DNA of 64,000 nt from Clitopilus passeckerianus (GCA_944990035.1 CALYLX010000067.1:186001-250000); one strand, 5' to 3'. Counted from the stretch's first letter, positions 1-12,520 are shown. A program made the numbers and translations. Notes: generated from the letters alone by a model not told the origin.

Positions 1-655
1 CCTACCCCGCTTGGACCATGAAAGTCGCGACTTCTTCGAGCTTCTTCGTCGCTTCGTGACCGGATTCTGGAGTGCCAAGAGTTCTCAGCACCCTTCCACA
101 CGTCTATATGCCGTAATTCATCGCGATATCCAGAATACGCGAGGAATACCTCACGTTTCAACTGTCATATGTGTGCAAGTCTTCAGGTCACTTGTACATC
201 GAACTAGACAGGTTTACCTCGGGATGTGGATTAACCTAAGCCAAGACTTTCCAAAAGAATCTATAGAATGTCGAGTAAGTGCAACACCACGCGCTCGAGG
301 GCCTGCTGATCCCTCCGAGATGACCAAAGAACAGAAAAGAAGCACGGTCTTGATCGGTGGGGAGAGGTGAGGAGTACGATTTGCTGAGAGATACCAAGTT
401 ATGCGATGTCATGACACGTTCGGGAACGAGATGGGAGAAAAAGAGACGCGTTGAGACCTATATTCTGCCAGAGAAATCGGGATTTTCTGACCGTTTAGCC
501 TGTCGTTACTCGCTAGCGTCTGGTTCCGTGTTCCTTTAGTAAGGCCTTAGAAAAACCCTATAAAACCTGACCAATCGGCGTCCCTTGCTCATCCTTTCTC
601 CTCGCCTTCCGAGCATTGCTTTTTTACATCCACCAATATCGGCCCGTCACTTAGA
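1..655. other. Left edge, no supported gene
   Basis: No reading frame here has an ATG start together with a recognisable domain or intron signals. The longest open frame near the left edge begins at a TTG codon and resembles nothing I know. The last roughly 100 bases are presumably the promoter and leader of the DUF1349 gene that follows. Confidence 0.5.
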
Positions 656-1324
656 ATGTCACTCGCACCCGCTCCAGCGCCGTTCTACCTCCAACCACTA
701 CACACGACCCAAGCCGCACCAACCACCTTCCCCTTCAATTTCACCGTTCCACCCGTCACCGACCTCTGGCTCAAACCCGCCGCTTTCGACCACCCCGTCG
801 GACCCGACAACTCACCCCTAGTCACCATAACCCAGCCTTCCTTCGTCGCATCCGTCCCATTAGGGTTCTTCCTCAAAGCGAGCGTCACTGTCTCGTTCAA
901 GCCAGTTCAGCTGTACGACCAAGCAGGGTTGGTCATCGTCTTCCCGGAGGATCAGAATAAATGGATTAAAGCCGGGTTGGAATATACCGATGGGGAGCCG
1001 AAGAGGAGTAGTGTTGTTACTACTGGGGATGGGAGGGGTGCCGATTGGACGGTGGCGCCTCCTACTGCGAATACTACCAATCCGACGGATGGGAGGGTGA
1101 GGACCACGGTGGAGTTTGAGAGGGAGACTGGGAATACGACGAGTTTGTTTATTAAGATTGGGGGAGAGATCACGAGGGAGGTTACTTGGGTGTTTGCGAA
1201 GGGACCGGGGCAGACGAAGAATAAGGAGATTAAGGTTGGGTTCTATGGTGCACGACCGGCAGAGGAGGAAGCGGGGAACTTGGATGTTCTGATAGAAAAG
1301 TTCGAGGTGGTGACGAGAAAATGA
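656..1324 (+). CDS. DUF1349 family protein, copy A
   Basis: Intronless gene for a 222-residue protein of the DUF1349 (concanavalin-like beta-sandwich) family, some of whose members were described as regulators of enolase. The function is not established. The N-terminus runs through PFNFTVPPVTDLWLKP, and the family core is visible as YDQAGLVIVF, KWIKAGLEY and the C-terminal strand VKVGFYGARP-like block (here IKVGFYGARPAEE). There is no signal peptide or membrane segment, so it is probably cytosolic. It starts at the first ATG. Its stop faces that of a second copy on the other strand 260 bases away, forming a convergent pair. Two more copies lie at 11.7-13.1 kb. The family call is firm; the biochemical role is unknown. 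Confidence 0.85.
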   Translation: MSLAPAPAPFYLQPLHTTQAAPTTFPFNFTVPPVTDLWLKPAAFDHPVGPDNSPLVTITQPSFVASVPLGFFLKASVTVSFKPVQLYDQAGLVIVFPEDQNKWIKAGLEYTDGEPKRSSVVTTGDGRGADWTVAPPTANTTNPTDGRVRTTVEFERETGNTTSLFIKIGGEITREVTWVFAKGPGQTKNKEIKVGFYGARPAEEEAGNLDVLIEKFEVVTRK

Positions 1325-1583
1325 AGGATGGAAGACACGAGGCACCGGGGACACAATCGTATGCTATTGTGCGAGTAGTATTGGATCGACTGAGCGAACA
1401 AATGTCCAAAGCACAATAGAGTAATTGAGGCAATAATGACGGAATGCCCATTCTGCTAAGTCAACACGGTGTTTAAAAGCCACAGAGCTGGCTGGGATCG
1501 GGTCCTGTAATTCGCGTGTCTTTATCATCCTAATCTGCGTACATTGGTGCGTTACTTCAACGTAGATTAATCAACAATCCCCC

Positions 1584-2219
1584 CTACTTTGTCTCAACCT
1601 CCCACCCCTCAATTACAACCTCCAAATCCCCCTCCCCCTCCCCCAACGGCCTCGCAGCATAAAATCCAACCCTCACCTCCTCATCCTGCCCCGCAAACAC
1701 CCACGTCACCTCCCTAACCATCTCTCCCCCAATCTTCACAAACAAACTCGACCTCGTCCCATCCGCTTCCCTCTCCACTTCCACCAACGCCCTCACCCGC
1801 CCAGTTAAGTCAACCGAATTTTTGACGGGAGGCGCCATACTCCAATCTGCGCTCACCCCGTTGCCGGGGGAAGAGACGATTCCGCGTTTAGGCTCGCCGT
1901 TGTATTGCTCGATGCCGGCTTTAATCCATTTCTTCTCGTCGCTTCCGAATAGAAGGACTAAGCCAGCTTGGTCGTAAAGCACTGTTGGTTGGTAGGAGAA
2001 TGACACGGAGGCGCGGATGAGTTGGGAGAGTTTGAGCGTGGTGAAGAAGGTGGGTTGGTTGGATGCGTGGATGGGTGAGACGTCAGGTGGGGAGTCGAAC
2101 GAGCGTGGTTTGACCCAGAGGTCGGTTTTGGGAGGGGCAAGGAGGGTGAATGGGAATGAGGTGGGGGCGGATTGGGATGTGTTGAGTGCGGTGAGGGTGG
2201 GTGCTGGTGCGGAGGCCAT
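1584..2219 (-). CDS. DUF1349 family protein, copy B
   Basis: Intronless gene for 211 residues, paralogous along its whole length to the facing copy A and most like the copy at 11694. It shares the N-terminal block ALNTSQSAPTSFPFTLLAPP, the core LYDQAGLVLLFGSDEKKWIK and the end VGFYAARPLGEGEGDLEVV. There is no signal peptide. The ATG at 2219 aligns with the starts of the paralogs. It serves here as the reference for an intact C-terminus, since the copy at 12521 is cut short at the equivalent place. Confidence 0.85.
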   Translation of the reverse strand: MASAPAPTLTALNTSQSAPTSFPFTLLAPPKTDLWVKPRSFDSPPDVSPIHASNQPTFFTTLKLSQLIRASVSFSYQPTVLYDQAGLVLLFGSDEKKWIKAGIEQYNGEPKRGIVSSPGNGVSADWSMAPPVKNSVDLTGRVRALVEVEREADGTRSSLFVKIGGEMVREVTWVFAGQDEEVRVGFYAARPLGEGEGDLEVVIEGWEVETK

Positions 2220-2811
2220 TTGTGATTGTGAGTTATTTCACGCTTGTGTCGATTTAATAGAAGCAGGTTGTGGCTTTGGTTTGTAGGAGGATGCGATATG
2301 CGATGGATGAAAGAGCCAGGGCTATTTAAACGCCCGTAATACCCCAGATTAGATCATCGACGGAGAAACCTCGGCGATGAACTTCGTCATCACCCTCCTC
2401 CTTCGGCCTCCTGTCCTCGACGCTAGCCCAGAAATATGGAAACGGATTAGCAAGCCCGAACGTGTTCAGGCGTGTTTGAAGGTCAGGTGGGTGCTTGGCG
2501 ACTGCGACGAACGACGGGGAGGCGAGGAGTACGGAATTGAAATGGAACTTGACAAAGAAGACGAAAGAAGAGTCCATCAAGATTAAATGGTACCTAAACG
2601 CTACAGAAAAAAATTCTCCTTCTCGTAGTGGTAGGAACACCGTCTTGTCCGTACAAATGAACGTGTGGATGAGAAAACGAAATACAACCAAAATCAAAGT
2701 CAAAAGCAAAAACTAAAAAAGAATAAAGATACGCCGTCCAAACGTCCAGGGTATTACGGGGTATGAAACCGCATCCTCTCTTCTCTTCTCAACTCCCCAC
2801 TCTCTCTCCTC
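2220..2811. other. Intergenic, no gene seen
   Basis: This stretch is the upstream region of DUF1349 copy B and the downstream region of the next minus-strand gene. Short open frames on both strands overlap each other and show no domain or credible splice pattern. Confidence 0.5.
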
Positions 2812-4638
2812 TCACACCGCCCTCCCAGTAACGATACTACTCGCACTCGACAACGCCCTCGCCAACGGACTCGGCTTCTTAGGTGTCGCAGCTCCCGGCG
2901 GTAGATGTCCTCCTCCTCCTCCTCCCTGTGTTGAACTCGAACTCGACGAATCCGACCTTCTCCCCTCCCCATCATTCCCACCTCCACCCAAAGTCGTAGA
3001 GACAGGGAAATACACACTCCCATCCACCCTCCCACCTTTTGTAGGCGAAGACGAGCCTGAGCTTCTAAATGGGTCGTTGAGGAGTGAGCCTTGAGTTGAT
3101 GTTCGGTCGAGTGGGATGCCGCCACTAAAGGGTGAGCTAGAGGCGGAGGCGTAGCTCGAGTCTGCAGTGTGTCCACCGGGGGAAGGACCCATAACGTCGT
3201 CCACTATTCTTGTTAGATCCAAGCTCTCTCCTCCCCTCGTGTGCGTATTCAATTGCGTCGATTGTGGATGCGTGTTCGTGGGGTATGGGTCGAAAGGATC
3301 GGTATACACAAACCCAACCCCACCAACCGCCGAATTCGTCGACCTCGCCTCACTCTCACTCCTCTCCCTCTGCCCAGCCCTCTCAGCCGCAGTAACCAAC
3401 AACGTCTCCCTCTCCCCCTGTCCCACGGGGTGCGGAACGACAGGCGGCGCGGGTGGTTGTGCAGTGTAGAGGGAGTGCGCGAAGGAGCGGGGGGTGAGGC
3501 TCCTAATACTGCTATCTCCACCCCTCCCCGTGCTAGGGTTGGAATATGCGCTAGGCATACTAGTCGCAGAGGTAGAAGCGAAATCCCTATACGCTCTCAT
3601 AGCTACTTCTTCCCTTCTCCTTTCCGCATCTTCGTCTTCCCCATCTACATCGAATTCCCCATCCAAAAGCCCCCTCCTCTCCCGTCGACTTCGTCTGGGG
3701 TGTAGAATGGTATCGAAAGTGCGTTGAAGTTGTTTTCGGCGGTAGACGAATATGATGGAGAGGAGTAAGAGGAGGAGGAGGATTCCGGCGGCGGTTGAGC
3801 CTGCGATTATTGCGTTGCGGGAGGTGTGGTTTGGGGAGGGGAGGGAGGTGGAGAGGGAGGTTGGGAGGGGGGACGTTATCTGGAAATAGCATCAGTATCA
3901 GTTCTGACCAAGAAGAGAGAAACGAAGGAAGGAAGGGGAAGGAGAGAAGGAAGAAAGGAGACGTACGGTAGTAGACTGCCCATCTATAACCGTAGTTATC
4001 GTAGTAAACGGCTGCGACGACGGAGGGCTCGTGATCGTCTGACTCGGGTTCTCACCAACTGGTCCTTGCGTTGTCCCCGTAGGCGTATTCGTGGGTGTAA
4101 ACCCTCCACCCGTCTTTGTTGTATGATTCTCGTCATGTGACGACGTAGGCTCAGGCGTGGAAGTAGGCGAATCAGTAGAGGAAGTGTCGGTGTCGGTGTT
4201 GGTATCGGTGGTCCGTGTGGTTCGGGTGGTAGGTTCAGTCGTGTGGGTTGGTCTGGTTCTCGTTCTACTCCTCCATCAGCATCACCGACATTAGATTCCG
4301 CATGGAGGAAGACTCACGTAGTTGTTGTAGGAGGAGGAGTCGTTGGGGGATCCGAGGTGGTAGGTGGATCCGATGTTGTTGATGTTGAACCTGGAGGTGG
4401 TGTGCTCCCACCACCATCTCCCGTTCCGTCCGATTCTGCACGCTGTCAAGTGTGAAACCAATGAAAGTAGAAGAGAAAGAAAGAAAAACCAAGCGCCAGT
4501 TAGCGAATAATGAAAAAAGCCAAGTTGAACCCAAGTACAAACCTTGCCACCCCTGCCTGACAACGACGATAGGCTCTGACTCGGCGGCGCTGGGGTCATC
4601 ACCGGAGACGATGACGAGGAGGGCGTGGGGCTAGCCAT
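2812..4638 (-). CDS. Ser/Thr-rich single-pass membrane protein
   Basis: Four exons can be joined with consistent phases: 4638 to about 4543, a Pro/Thr exon from 4446, a Thr-rich exon from about 4254 to 3967, and a long last exon from about 3888 to the stop at 2812. The product has a Ser/Thr/Pro-rich, probably O-glycosylated outer part ending in TTITTVIDGQSTT. One transmembrane helix follows (AAGILLLLLLLSIIFVYRRK), then an Arg-rich stop-transfer and an acidic, low-complexity cytoplasmic tail with Gly and Ser runs. The layout resembles fungal cell-wall sensor-like or glycophorin-like proteins, but no catalytic domain is visible. I see no clear signal peptide. The frame stays open upstream to an ATG at 4803, so the 5' end is uncertain. 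Confidence 0.65.
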
Positions 4639-5267
4639 GACATCGAAAGCTTGTCCTTTCTTGGTGGTAGACGGCGAGAACGTCGAGCGCGAGCGTGGGC
4701 AGGGACCAGGAACACCAAGAGAGTGTGGATGGGAAAAGAAAGAAATGATCGTCAGAGGACGTGGCTGTGCATCAACGAAAACGCCACTCCCACTCTCCGT
4801 CATCGTCTCCAAGAGAGTTGGTGGGTGTGGGGAGAAATCTCTAGAGAATTGGAGGAGACCTAGACTCGTGGTGGTATGGTAGAGGAGTCTGTCTGATTTC
4901 GCCAAAGAAAATGTGAGCAACTCTTCTTAGTTCGTTCTACAGATTCTCTTCTCCCAAGAACTCACCCATATTACAGTTTCCTCGCTAGCCTATTTCTATC
5001 TTCTGCCATATATACGCCTGCAAAGCCACACTCTCAATCTTGGCATCCTCTCGCCGACCTCGATCTAGTATTACGGCACCAACGGCATCCTGCACCTACC
5101 TCACGATACGCAAAATATCACCTGTCGACCTCGCGTTTATTGATTAATGATTACTTCTCTCTGGATTGAATGCAGAGGAGTATGCTCGACCAACAAGTAA
5201 TTTGGGGTTGCAATTCACGACGCTGGATTTCGATATACGAGGTACATACAATCCCCTCCTCAGCACC
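4639..5267. other. Intergenic, possible 5' extension
   Basis: The reading frame of the membrane-protein gene continues open to 4920 with further ATGs, so part of this stretch may be coding. The remainder, up to the convergently placed end of the NLR-like gene, shows nothing I can support. Confidence 0.4.
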
Positions 5268-8200
5268 CTACCCTTTCTCACCGCCCTCTCCCCTGAAGCA
5301 CTTCGCCCAATCCAATCCGTGCTTATATTCACTCATATCAATCTCCGTTGACAGCTTTCCACACAATGCAGTCATACCAGGCAACCATAACCCAGCCCGA
5401 TGCGCCGGAGGTACCCAAAGAACTAGCTCTCCCTTTGGCCCTTCAATCCATCCCGTCTTAATGTCAAACTTCAGAGCCAAGTCTCGACCGCCCAAATTCG
5501 TGCCTGCTCCCAGGGAACCAGGATCCATGGCATGTTCCGGCTTTGAGGAGAATGCTTGTACTTCAGCTCCGAGTCGTGGCCCAATATCCCAAATCCTTAT
5601 CCCGCCATCTGCCATAGCAGAAACGAGCCGTTTCTGGTCTGGGGAAAGCGATATCCAGGAAACGGAGCGTCCTTGATAAACTGTTTCGAGTGGTCGCGCT
5701 TCCACCACATCCCACCTCTTGATTATCCCTCTCCCGCCACTCGTGATAATCTCGTCTTCGCCCGTTCCCGAATTCCCGCCCGGTAGGCAAACCAACCCAG
5801 TCGTCCGAATCTCCGTGTCATCCCTCAACTGCCTCACCCTGTCCCCCGTCTCGAGATTGGTGAAGTCGATCGTCCCCAAAGCTGCATATCCCGTTATGAG
5901 CTCCCTCCCGTCGAGTGAGAGCGCCATGGAGGTGACGATGCCGGAATCAGGGAACGTGAATGTTCGAATAAGTTCACCACTCTCGGCCTGATGGATCCGA
6001 ATGATTCCAGTTACTGTCCTGCGTAAACACCCGCCCACGAAAAGTCGCTCTCCGTCGGGGGAAAAGAGAAGTCGGTTGATGACGAGTTGAGCCTGAGGTT
6101 GGTCTGTTGAATGGGGAGGGCCAGAACAAACTGAGGCCGCCAGATCTTCCTCGATATCCCAGATCTTAACATCCCCGTCGTCCCACCCTAACGCAATCAG
6201 GTCGTTGTTCGTTGGTGAAAACGCGAGAGATACGCATGACGCGGTGTGGTCTTCCCAGATCAGCTCTTCCTCTTCGTCTCTCACATCCTCTCCCTCCTCA
6301 CCATTCACAATGCTCCAAATATGAACACACGAAAACGCCAACGCCGCCACCCTATCCCCATTCCTCGAAAAACTCAGCGCAGAACACTGAGCCGCACCCT
6401 TCTCTCCCGGGCCCTTCTCTTCGTCCTCCCCCCCCCTCCAAGTCCTCGCTAAAGTCCTCCGGACACCTGAACGGCCCCCTCACCATTTCACCCGTCCGTG
6501 AATCAAAAATCCGCACAGCGAACGTGGAATCCTCAGCGACGTTCAACGAAGCAACGTACTCCCCATCAGGAGAGAAAATTACTTCTTCCACATCTCCTTC
6601 TATTGGTTCATCCTCTGCCTCCTCGAGTGGGGGCCAAGTATCCGTGTCTTGACCAATATGCCAGCAATGGATCATGCCGTTCCACGCCCCAAGGCTGAGT
6701 TTCGTCGTATCGGGGGATAGAGCAACTGAACAGATGTCGTTGGCAGGTCGACCGTTTATATGAGCTGAGGGTTTCAGCTTCGGTTTGACCTTCGAATTTG
6801 GATTTGGATGGGGAATGATGGGGAGAGCCCAGAGGTCGATGATACCGCTCTGGGAGCACGTAACCACCCGGTTGCAGTTAGGAGAGAACGTAGATGAGAG
6901 AACGGTGTACGTCTCTTCGCCGAGTAACTTGGTGACTTGTTTGCCGGTGGTAGAGTCCCAAATACGGACGAGTCCTGTATCGGATACGGAGAAGATATGG
7001 GAAGTGGAGGGGGAGTAGGTGAGGTTGGTTATTGCGCCTTCGTCGTATTTGGGTTTGAGTTCGAGGGTGATTTGGTGGGAGGCGAGGGACCAGATGAGGA
7101 TCCGACCGTCGTTTGAACCAGAAGCGAAATATGCACCGTCTCGGGCGAAAGAGAGGGACCGAATCTCGTCTGTATGGCCTGTAAGTTTCTCGCTCAAAGC
7201 CTTGCCGGTCTTCGTACACCACACCACTATACTGTTCTGCCTCGATCCCGAAACCAGCTGCTCGCCATGAGGTGAGAATGCGATAGCAGACACTGGTTCT
7301 CTATGGTGAAAATCGAAAGCAGAATGCGGTTCATCAGCTGCAATGTCCCAGAGCTGGACAACGCCTTCATCCGATCCAGAAGCAAGAAACTTCCCGTTTG
7401 GAGAGAAGACTAAAGCTAGTATTCCTCCATGAACACTATCAAGTGCCTGTAGCAGGTTGTTGGTCTCGGAATCCCACAGCTTTATGGAATTATCGGTAGA
7501 ACCGGATGCGATGTGGGTTCCGTTGGGAGAGAACGTCAATGCACGGACGGCCTTTGTGTGCGCAGGGAAGGTTTCTTCGATTAGTGGCCATTGTTCTGTT
7601 CGGCCATTTGCTACAACTGGAAGGTTGGAAAAATGAGGTTCGTAGAACTTGGAAATGGTGGAGAGAGATGGTGAGAAAGGAAGAGGGGATAGGTAGATGT
7701 GGGATGCGGATTCGCTGATTGCTGCTCCAAATATGTGGATGAAATGTTCGAGGTCGAGCATCATTTCAATAGTATCTTCTTGAAAATTTGAACTCTGCAA
7801 TAGTTAGTCAAGGAGGGAGCTTCATAGCATTGATGGAACTCACCTCAATCATCACTGAAAGGTTTGTGTGAAGACGATGAACCGAATTTATACCTCCCAC
7901 CAGACTCAAGACGTCAAGCCAATATAGAGCTTTATTCATCAAAATATCCACGACACGCAATTCGATCTTTGATCCAAAAGAATGCAATTTTGAAAGATGC
8001 CCATGCCAAAACCGACAGCCGTACGACAGATGTGCACCTATATGTTTCTCCACTCGCTCCTCTAGATCCTTGATATCACGATTCCTGAGATACGAGGTTT
8101 CCAGTCGGCAAATGTTGAAGCAAAGCTGGGAAATCATTACCGAAATGCTACCAGCTGCGAGCTGCGAATGAGACTCCTCGGCGTTGACATATAATTTTCC

Positions 8201-10789
8201 GCTCCGTTTGGGGTCGGTGAGGTATTCCCGGAAAGTCGTGTGAAGTGGTCGAACGGGAGCAGTCTCGTCCGTGACACCGCCGAGCAGCGAACCCATGTAT
8301 TTGAGGACAGAGTTGAATTGGCCATCTGGATCTTCAGAATCCTCTTCTGAATGACGCCAAAGAATTCGGAGGGTGTTCATGTTGAGTGGCTCGAATGTCG
8401 TTAGAGCTATTCCCATAAGAGCTTTAAATCGTTTGACGCTCCTGGGGTCATCGAAGTCGATAAGGCGAGAGAGGATGCGGGTGTAAAGGCCGTCTAGAGT
8501 AGAGCCTGCACTCAGGACGTCGCGGTACCTCTCCATGGGTGTCGTTCCGATTCTGGATCCCACACCAGCGACGACAGAGCAAGCCACTGCAGCCCATTGG
8601 AAGAGGCCTTCGGATTGCTCAACAAGGGCCTTGCAGTGGCTTTCCTCAATCCCTGGAATCGGACCTTCGTCTCCATCCAAAAGTTGGGAGTTGACGTAAA
8701 GGAGGACGTCATTTGAGGCAGATTTCCCCTGTAGGTCGGATGATTCGCTAGGTCGGAAGCTGAGATGAGATGCCAGGGCTCGCTGTACGATCGTTCCTTC
8801 ATCCCGGGCCGTAATGAACAGCTTCAAGTCAGGAGGTAACGAGTCCATTCGTCGGAGTAGAACGGATAACAGTTTCCCGGCATGACCACTCTCATCCAAG
8901 GCATCAATGACGATGAGGACGGGTCCCGGAACTGAGAAGCTGCCTGCAGGTTGGGCGATGAGGTTGTCGAATTGGTCGTCAATGTCTCTTGTGTTACGCA
9001 GGGAGGTATGGTTCCGTACGATAGAACCCAGAGCCTTCTTAAAGGAAGGGTCATAATCGGCCAGGTCACGAGCAATAGTGGGGAAAAGGGTGTCTGGCCG
9101 GCGATTTGCCAGGTCAGATCGGTCAAAGCAGAAGGAGGAGCCAAGCCTCTGCATTTTGTCGAACTGCCTGGCTACCGAGTGAGCTATGGCAGATTTGCCG
9201 ATACCGGCTGGACCAGCGAGAAGGCAGAGTCTTGTGCCATCCTTTGAGTTGAGAGCCCAGTCGGCGATATCGTCCAAGATTTTGACTCTTGTTCCCGCGA
9301 GGCATTGCTTCCCGCTCTCGAATCGTGCGCCTTTTGCGTAGGGCATATCGTGGAAGTTAATCTCGTCGCCTGAGTGTGTATACTGTCAGCTTTGCCCCAC
9401 CTGCGGAGGTTGGAGATCGTACATACCAAGATCACCGATATCCCTCGCGATGGAAACTGTAGCAAGCTCAATATGCAGAGATGAATGATTCCGGAATTTA
9501 TCCATAATCTCGTCAAATTTGCCCATATATTCGCCAATGGCGTCGTCAGCTGTTGTTAAGAGATTCTTCACGGTTCGTTTTACTAAACATATTTTGAGCT
9601 TAGAATCATCTTCGCCTGAGAGTCAAGCACGTTGCTCACCGAATGTCGCATCTGCGGTATATTTCTGAATGAACATGAAACATTCTATCGTCTGTTGACT
9701 AAGTCTTTCGAGCAGAACTTTATGGGTGCGGAGGTCTCTCGCTTTCTCGATGAATTCATAGGCATCGTTCATCTTGGAGATCAAAGCTTGGATCTTCTGA
9801 TCTCTTTCCGCTTGAGCTTTGATGATCTGTGCTCTGGTTCAATTTGGCGCAAATTTAAAGACAAATCAACCAAACTCACTTCGTATCCAGCCGTAAGAAC
9901 CTGCCATGCCAATCTTGCGTATGGGTGCACCTGAAAAGTCCGCATGAGAACTGGAGTTCAGAGGTATTATTGTAGCTAGCTGACCTCCACGATCTTATCG
10001 ACGAATTCAACAAAGGATTTGACCCGGTCAAGCAGAATCAGAACCGGGGTCTCCACGAGAAGGACAGCCTGTGCGGCACCAATAGCCTTCTCCCTGACGT
10101 TCAGCCTACTCTCTTCGGTATCTTGTGATATTTTGAGGGTTATCTCAGCTGCACTTCCTTCGGGGACCTTGCTGTTAATGCGAACACTAGTAGCTGGATG
10201 GATCAGTTAGTTATCACTCTGAGGAGCAAGGGAATTTCAGGCATACTTTCTTTCGCTCCGGAAATGAGAACTTCGCATTCTCCTAGGAATTTTGGAGCAG
10301 CAAGACCGAAGGCGTCAAGTTTGCGCCGAGCATACAGGCGTAAGCAGATTTTCGACTTCTCTGTGGCCGGCCTGTATTAAGACAGATGAGAACTTCCCAC
10401 TTGCAGCTCAATTACGGTCGACTTACAAGGTCCATGGTAGTTGATTCCATACAATCGTACCAAACCCCTTCTTAGGCTCGGTCTCCCTCACTTCGTCACC
10501 AATGATTACAGTGACAGAGTACACCCGGTCCTTGACGAGCCCTGCATTAGAAGATATATTGTCAGCGAGAGCTCATTATCGGATAGAAGCATGATGCTTA
10601 CCAGACACCTTTTTCACTTCGACGAGCAGTGTCTGCTGCATCCTGGTGAGGCCGAAGGTCACAATGCGTAGCTAATCGCGAACCTTTCGAGGTAAACGTC
10701 GTGGAAGACGGTGAAAGGCAGCCGGTGTGTGATGATACTGCTGTTGTGACTTGGGCGCTTATCAGATCCTTGGAAGTCGGCGAAGACAT
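5268..10789 (-). CDS. NLR-like receptor: C2-like, NACHT, WD40
   Basis: Large multi-exon STAND/NLR-like gene of roughly 1,600 residues. Fungal NACHT-WD40 proteins of this type are thought to sense non-self or stress and assemble by nucleotide-driven oligomerisation. Order: a C2-like beta region (VKDRVYSVTVIIGDEV, then KICLRLYARRKL), a helical linker (VHPYARLAWQVL, IIKAQAERDQKI), and NACHT with Walker A GPAGIGKSA and Walker B VLIVIDALDE. About 14 WD40 repeats follow, enough for two seven-bladed propellers. The best start is the ATG at 10789 with a 67-nt first intron that joins to LRIVTFGLTRMQQ. Near 6428-6436 the frame is broken at a run of nine G on the coding strand. Either a base is wrong or gained there, or a 97-nt intron (6387-6483) removes it, since both ends are in phase 0. 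The NLR call is firm; exon limits are partly inferred. Confidence 0.85.
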
Positions 10790-11693
10790 GGCCTGTCATG
10801 TTTCTCCGTTGTTTGGATTTTCTGAGTTACCCGACGCGTTCGAGAGATTCAGAGGGAGAATTCCGGTATAAATTCAAGCCCTTCTAAATTTTCTTCATCA
10901 CCCTGGCACCAATGGGAGAAAGGTTTCTCGAAAAGAAGAGAGTCCTGAAATTTCTGGGAAGCCACGATGACGGCTGAAAGAAAGTCTAAGGCGGACAGAC
11001 AGATCGTGCGCAAGCATGCCTACTTTCGGCCCGGCAAGCCCCTTCGTGATTGATTTTCGCATCCTGAGTCACTGCTTGACCTTCGTGGATGTGTTTTGCA
11101 ATTCTACTCACACTCGTACACTAATGAGATTAATATGACTCGATTCCAGGGCGCATCCCACTGTCAAATAAACCAGTTCACACCGATCGAGTGGGAATCC
11201 CACTGCTTCGGTTTGGTGATTCCTGAGACCAGCCAGAAACAGTCACTTCAGTTGCAAGGACGCTACTGAGAATTTAAACGCATTATAACGCGTTCTCAGC
11301 TTGCCAACATAACTACCTTCCAAGCCCGCTTAATACTTGGGAGAGTCTAAAACATTTCGTTATATCTTCTCAGCATCTGGGTGCTTTCGGCGTTGATTGA
11401 GTCCCAAGCTTCAGGCCTTCGGATTGCTTTGTAGTTGCGAAAGCGTATACACGGCCCCCAAACACGCCAAAAAGTTTCCCAGGCCTGCTCGCCCACACCC
11501 ACAAGCTTGAGATAGCGTCAAGAATAGGACACCGAGGGAGGAGGGTCATGGTGGTATTCATCACCGAGTCAGTGGGGTTTCCGTCCTGCCTGAAGATGAT
11601 TTAGTACGTATTAATACTACGAGCATTTAAACAGCTTGTTTCGCCGGGAGCTTGCTCACAGTGACACTCTATAACAGAGAATCTGAATCAACA
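10790..11693. other. Divergent promoter region
   Basis: About 900 bases between the start of the NLR-like gene (minus strand) and DUF1349 copy C (plus strand). No coding sequence was recognised. It should hold both promoters. Confidence 0.5.
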
Positions 11694-12359
11694 ATGTCCT
11701 CGGTACCAGCGCCTACCCTCGGCCGACTTAACACTTCGCAAGCCGCCCCAACCTCATTCCCATTCACCCTTCTCGCTCCTCCAAGAACAGACCTATATCC
11801 TTACCCTCGCCCAGTACCTTACTCGCCCAATTCCGCACGTGAGATCCCAACTGTCAATCCCGGACCAGGTCATTCAGCTAACCAACCCACCTTCTACACC
11901 ACCGTGAAATTGTCCCAATTCGTACGGTCGTCGTTGACATTCACGCTTCAACCGGAAGTGAAGTGGGACCAAGCTGGGTTGGTGATCTTGTATGGGAGTG
12001 ACGAGAGGAAATGGGTTAAAGCTGGTGTGGGGCTGGCTGGGGGCTATCGGGGACCCATGGAGGTGGTTGTGGCTTCCAAAGGGCAGGCAGGGATAGAAAG
12101 TATGATGTCTCCTCTCGAGAAGGATTCTATTAATTCGGCGGGGAGGATTAGGACGGCGGTAGAGATGGTGAGGGGAGAAGGTGAGGAGAGCTCGAGTTTG
12201 CTTGTGAAGTTCGATGGGAAGATGCTTCCGGGGATTACTTGGGATTTTGCTGAGGAAGACGAGGAGGTGAAGGTTGGTTTTTACGCTGCAAGGCCGTTGG
12301 GAGATAATAAGGGTATTATGGAAGCGATGATTGAGGGATGGGAGATTGAGACGAAGTAG
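11694..12359 (+). CDS. DUF1349 family protein, copy C
   Basis: Intronless, 221 residues from the ATG at 11694 (MSSVPAPTLGRLNTSQ). This start aligns with copy B; the open frame before it has no earlier ATG. The core KWDQAGLVILYGSDERKWVK and the end VGFYAARPLGDNKG are kept. An insertion with YPYPRPVPYSPNS near residue 38 sets it apart from the other copies. It converges on copy D, repeating the arrangement of copies A and B. Probably cytosolic; role unknown. Confidence 0.85.
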   Translation: MSSVPAPTLGRLNTSQAAPTSFPFTLLAPPRTDLYPYPRPVPYSPNSAREIPTVNPGPGHSANQPTFYTTVKLSQFVRSSLTFTLQPEVKWDQAGLVILYGSDERKWVKAGVGLAGGYRGPMEVVVASKGQAGIESMMSPLEKDSINSAGRIRTAVEMVRGEGEESSSLLVKFDGKMLPGITWDFAEEDEEVKVGFYAARPLGDNKGIMEAMIEGWEIETK

Positions 12360-12520
12360 GGTACATCTTAGGAAAGGAACTCGGCGAGCTAAGTGGTGAT
12401 AGAGTTGATTTAATACGCAGCCGTATGTTCATTCTGGGAATTGTGGCATTCTATGAGGCGGGAAGTAGTCTACTCTGGCATAAATTCAAATGTCTCGAAG
12501 ATAACCTCCAGATCCTCCTT

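Noticed and set aside
11..370. 119-codon open frame at the left edge
   Set aside because: Starts at TTG with no ATG, resembles no family, and has no splice context.
860..1354. Long minus-strand frames opposite DUF1349 copy A
   Set aside because: Arg/Pro/Leu-rich shadow frames of a well supported gene.
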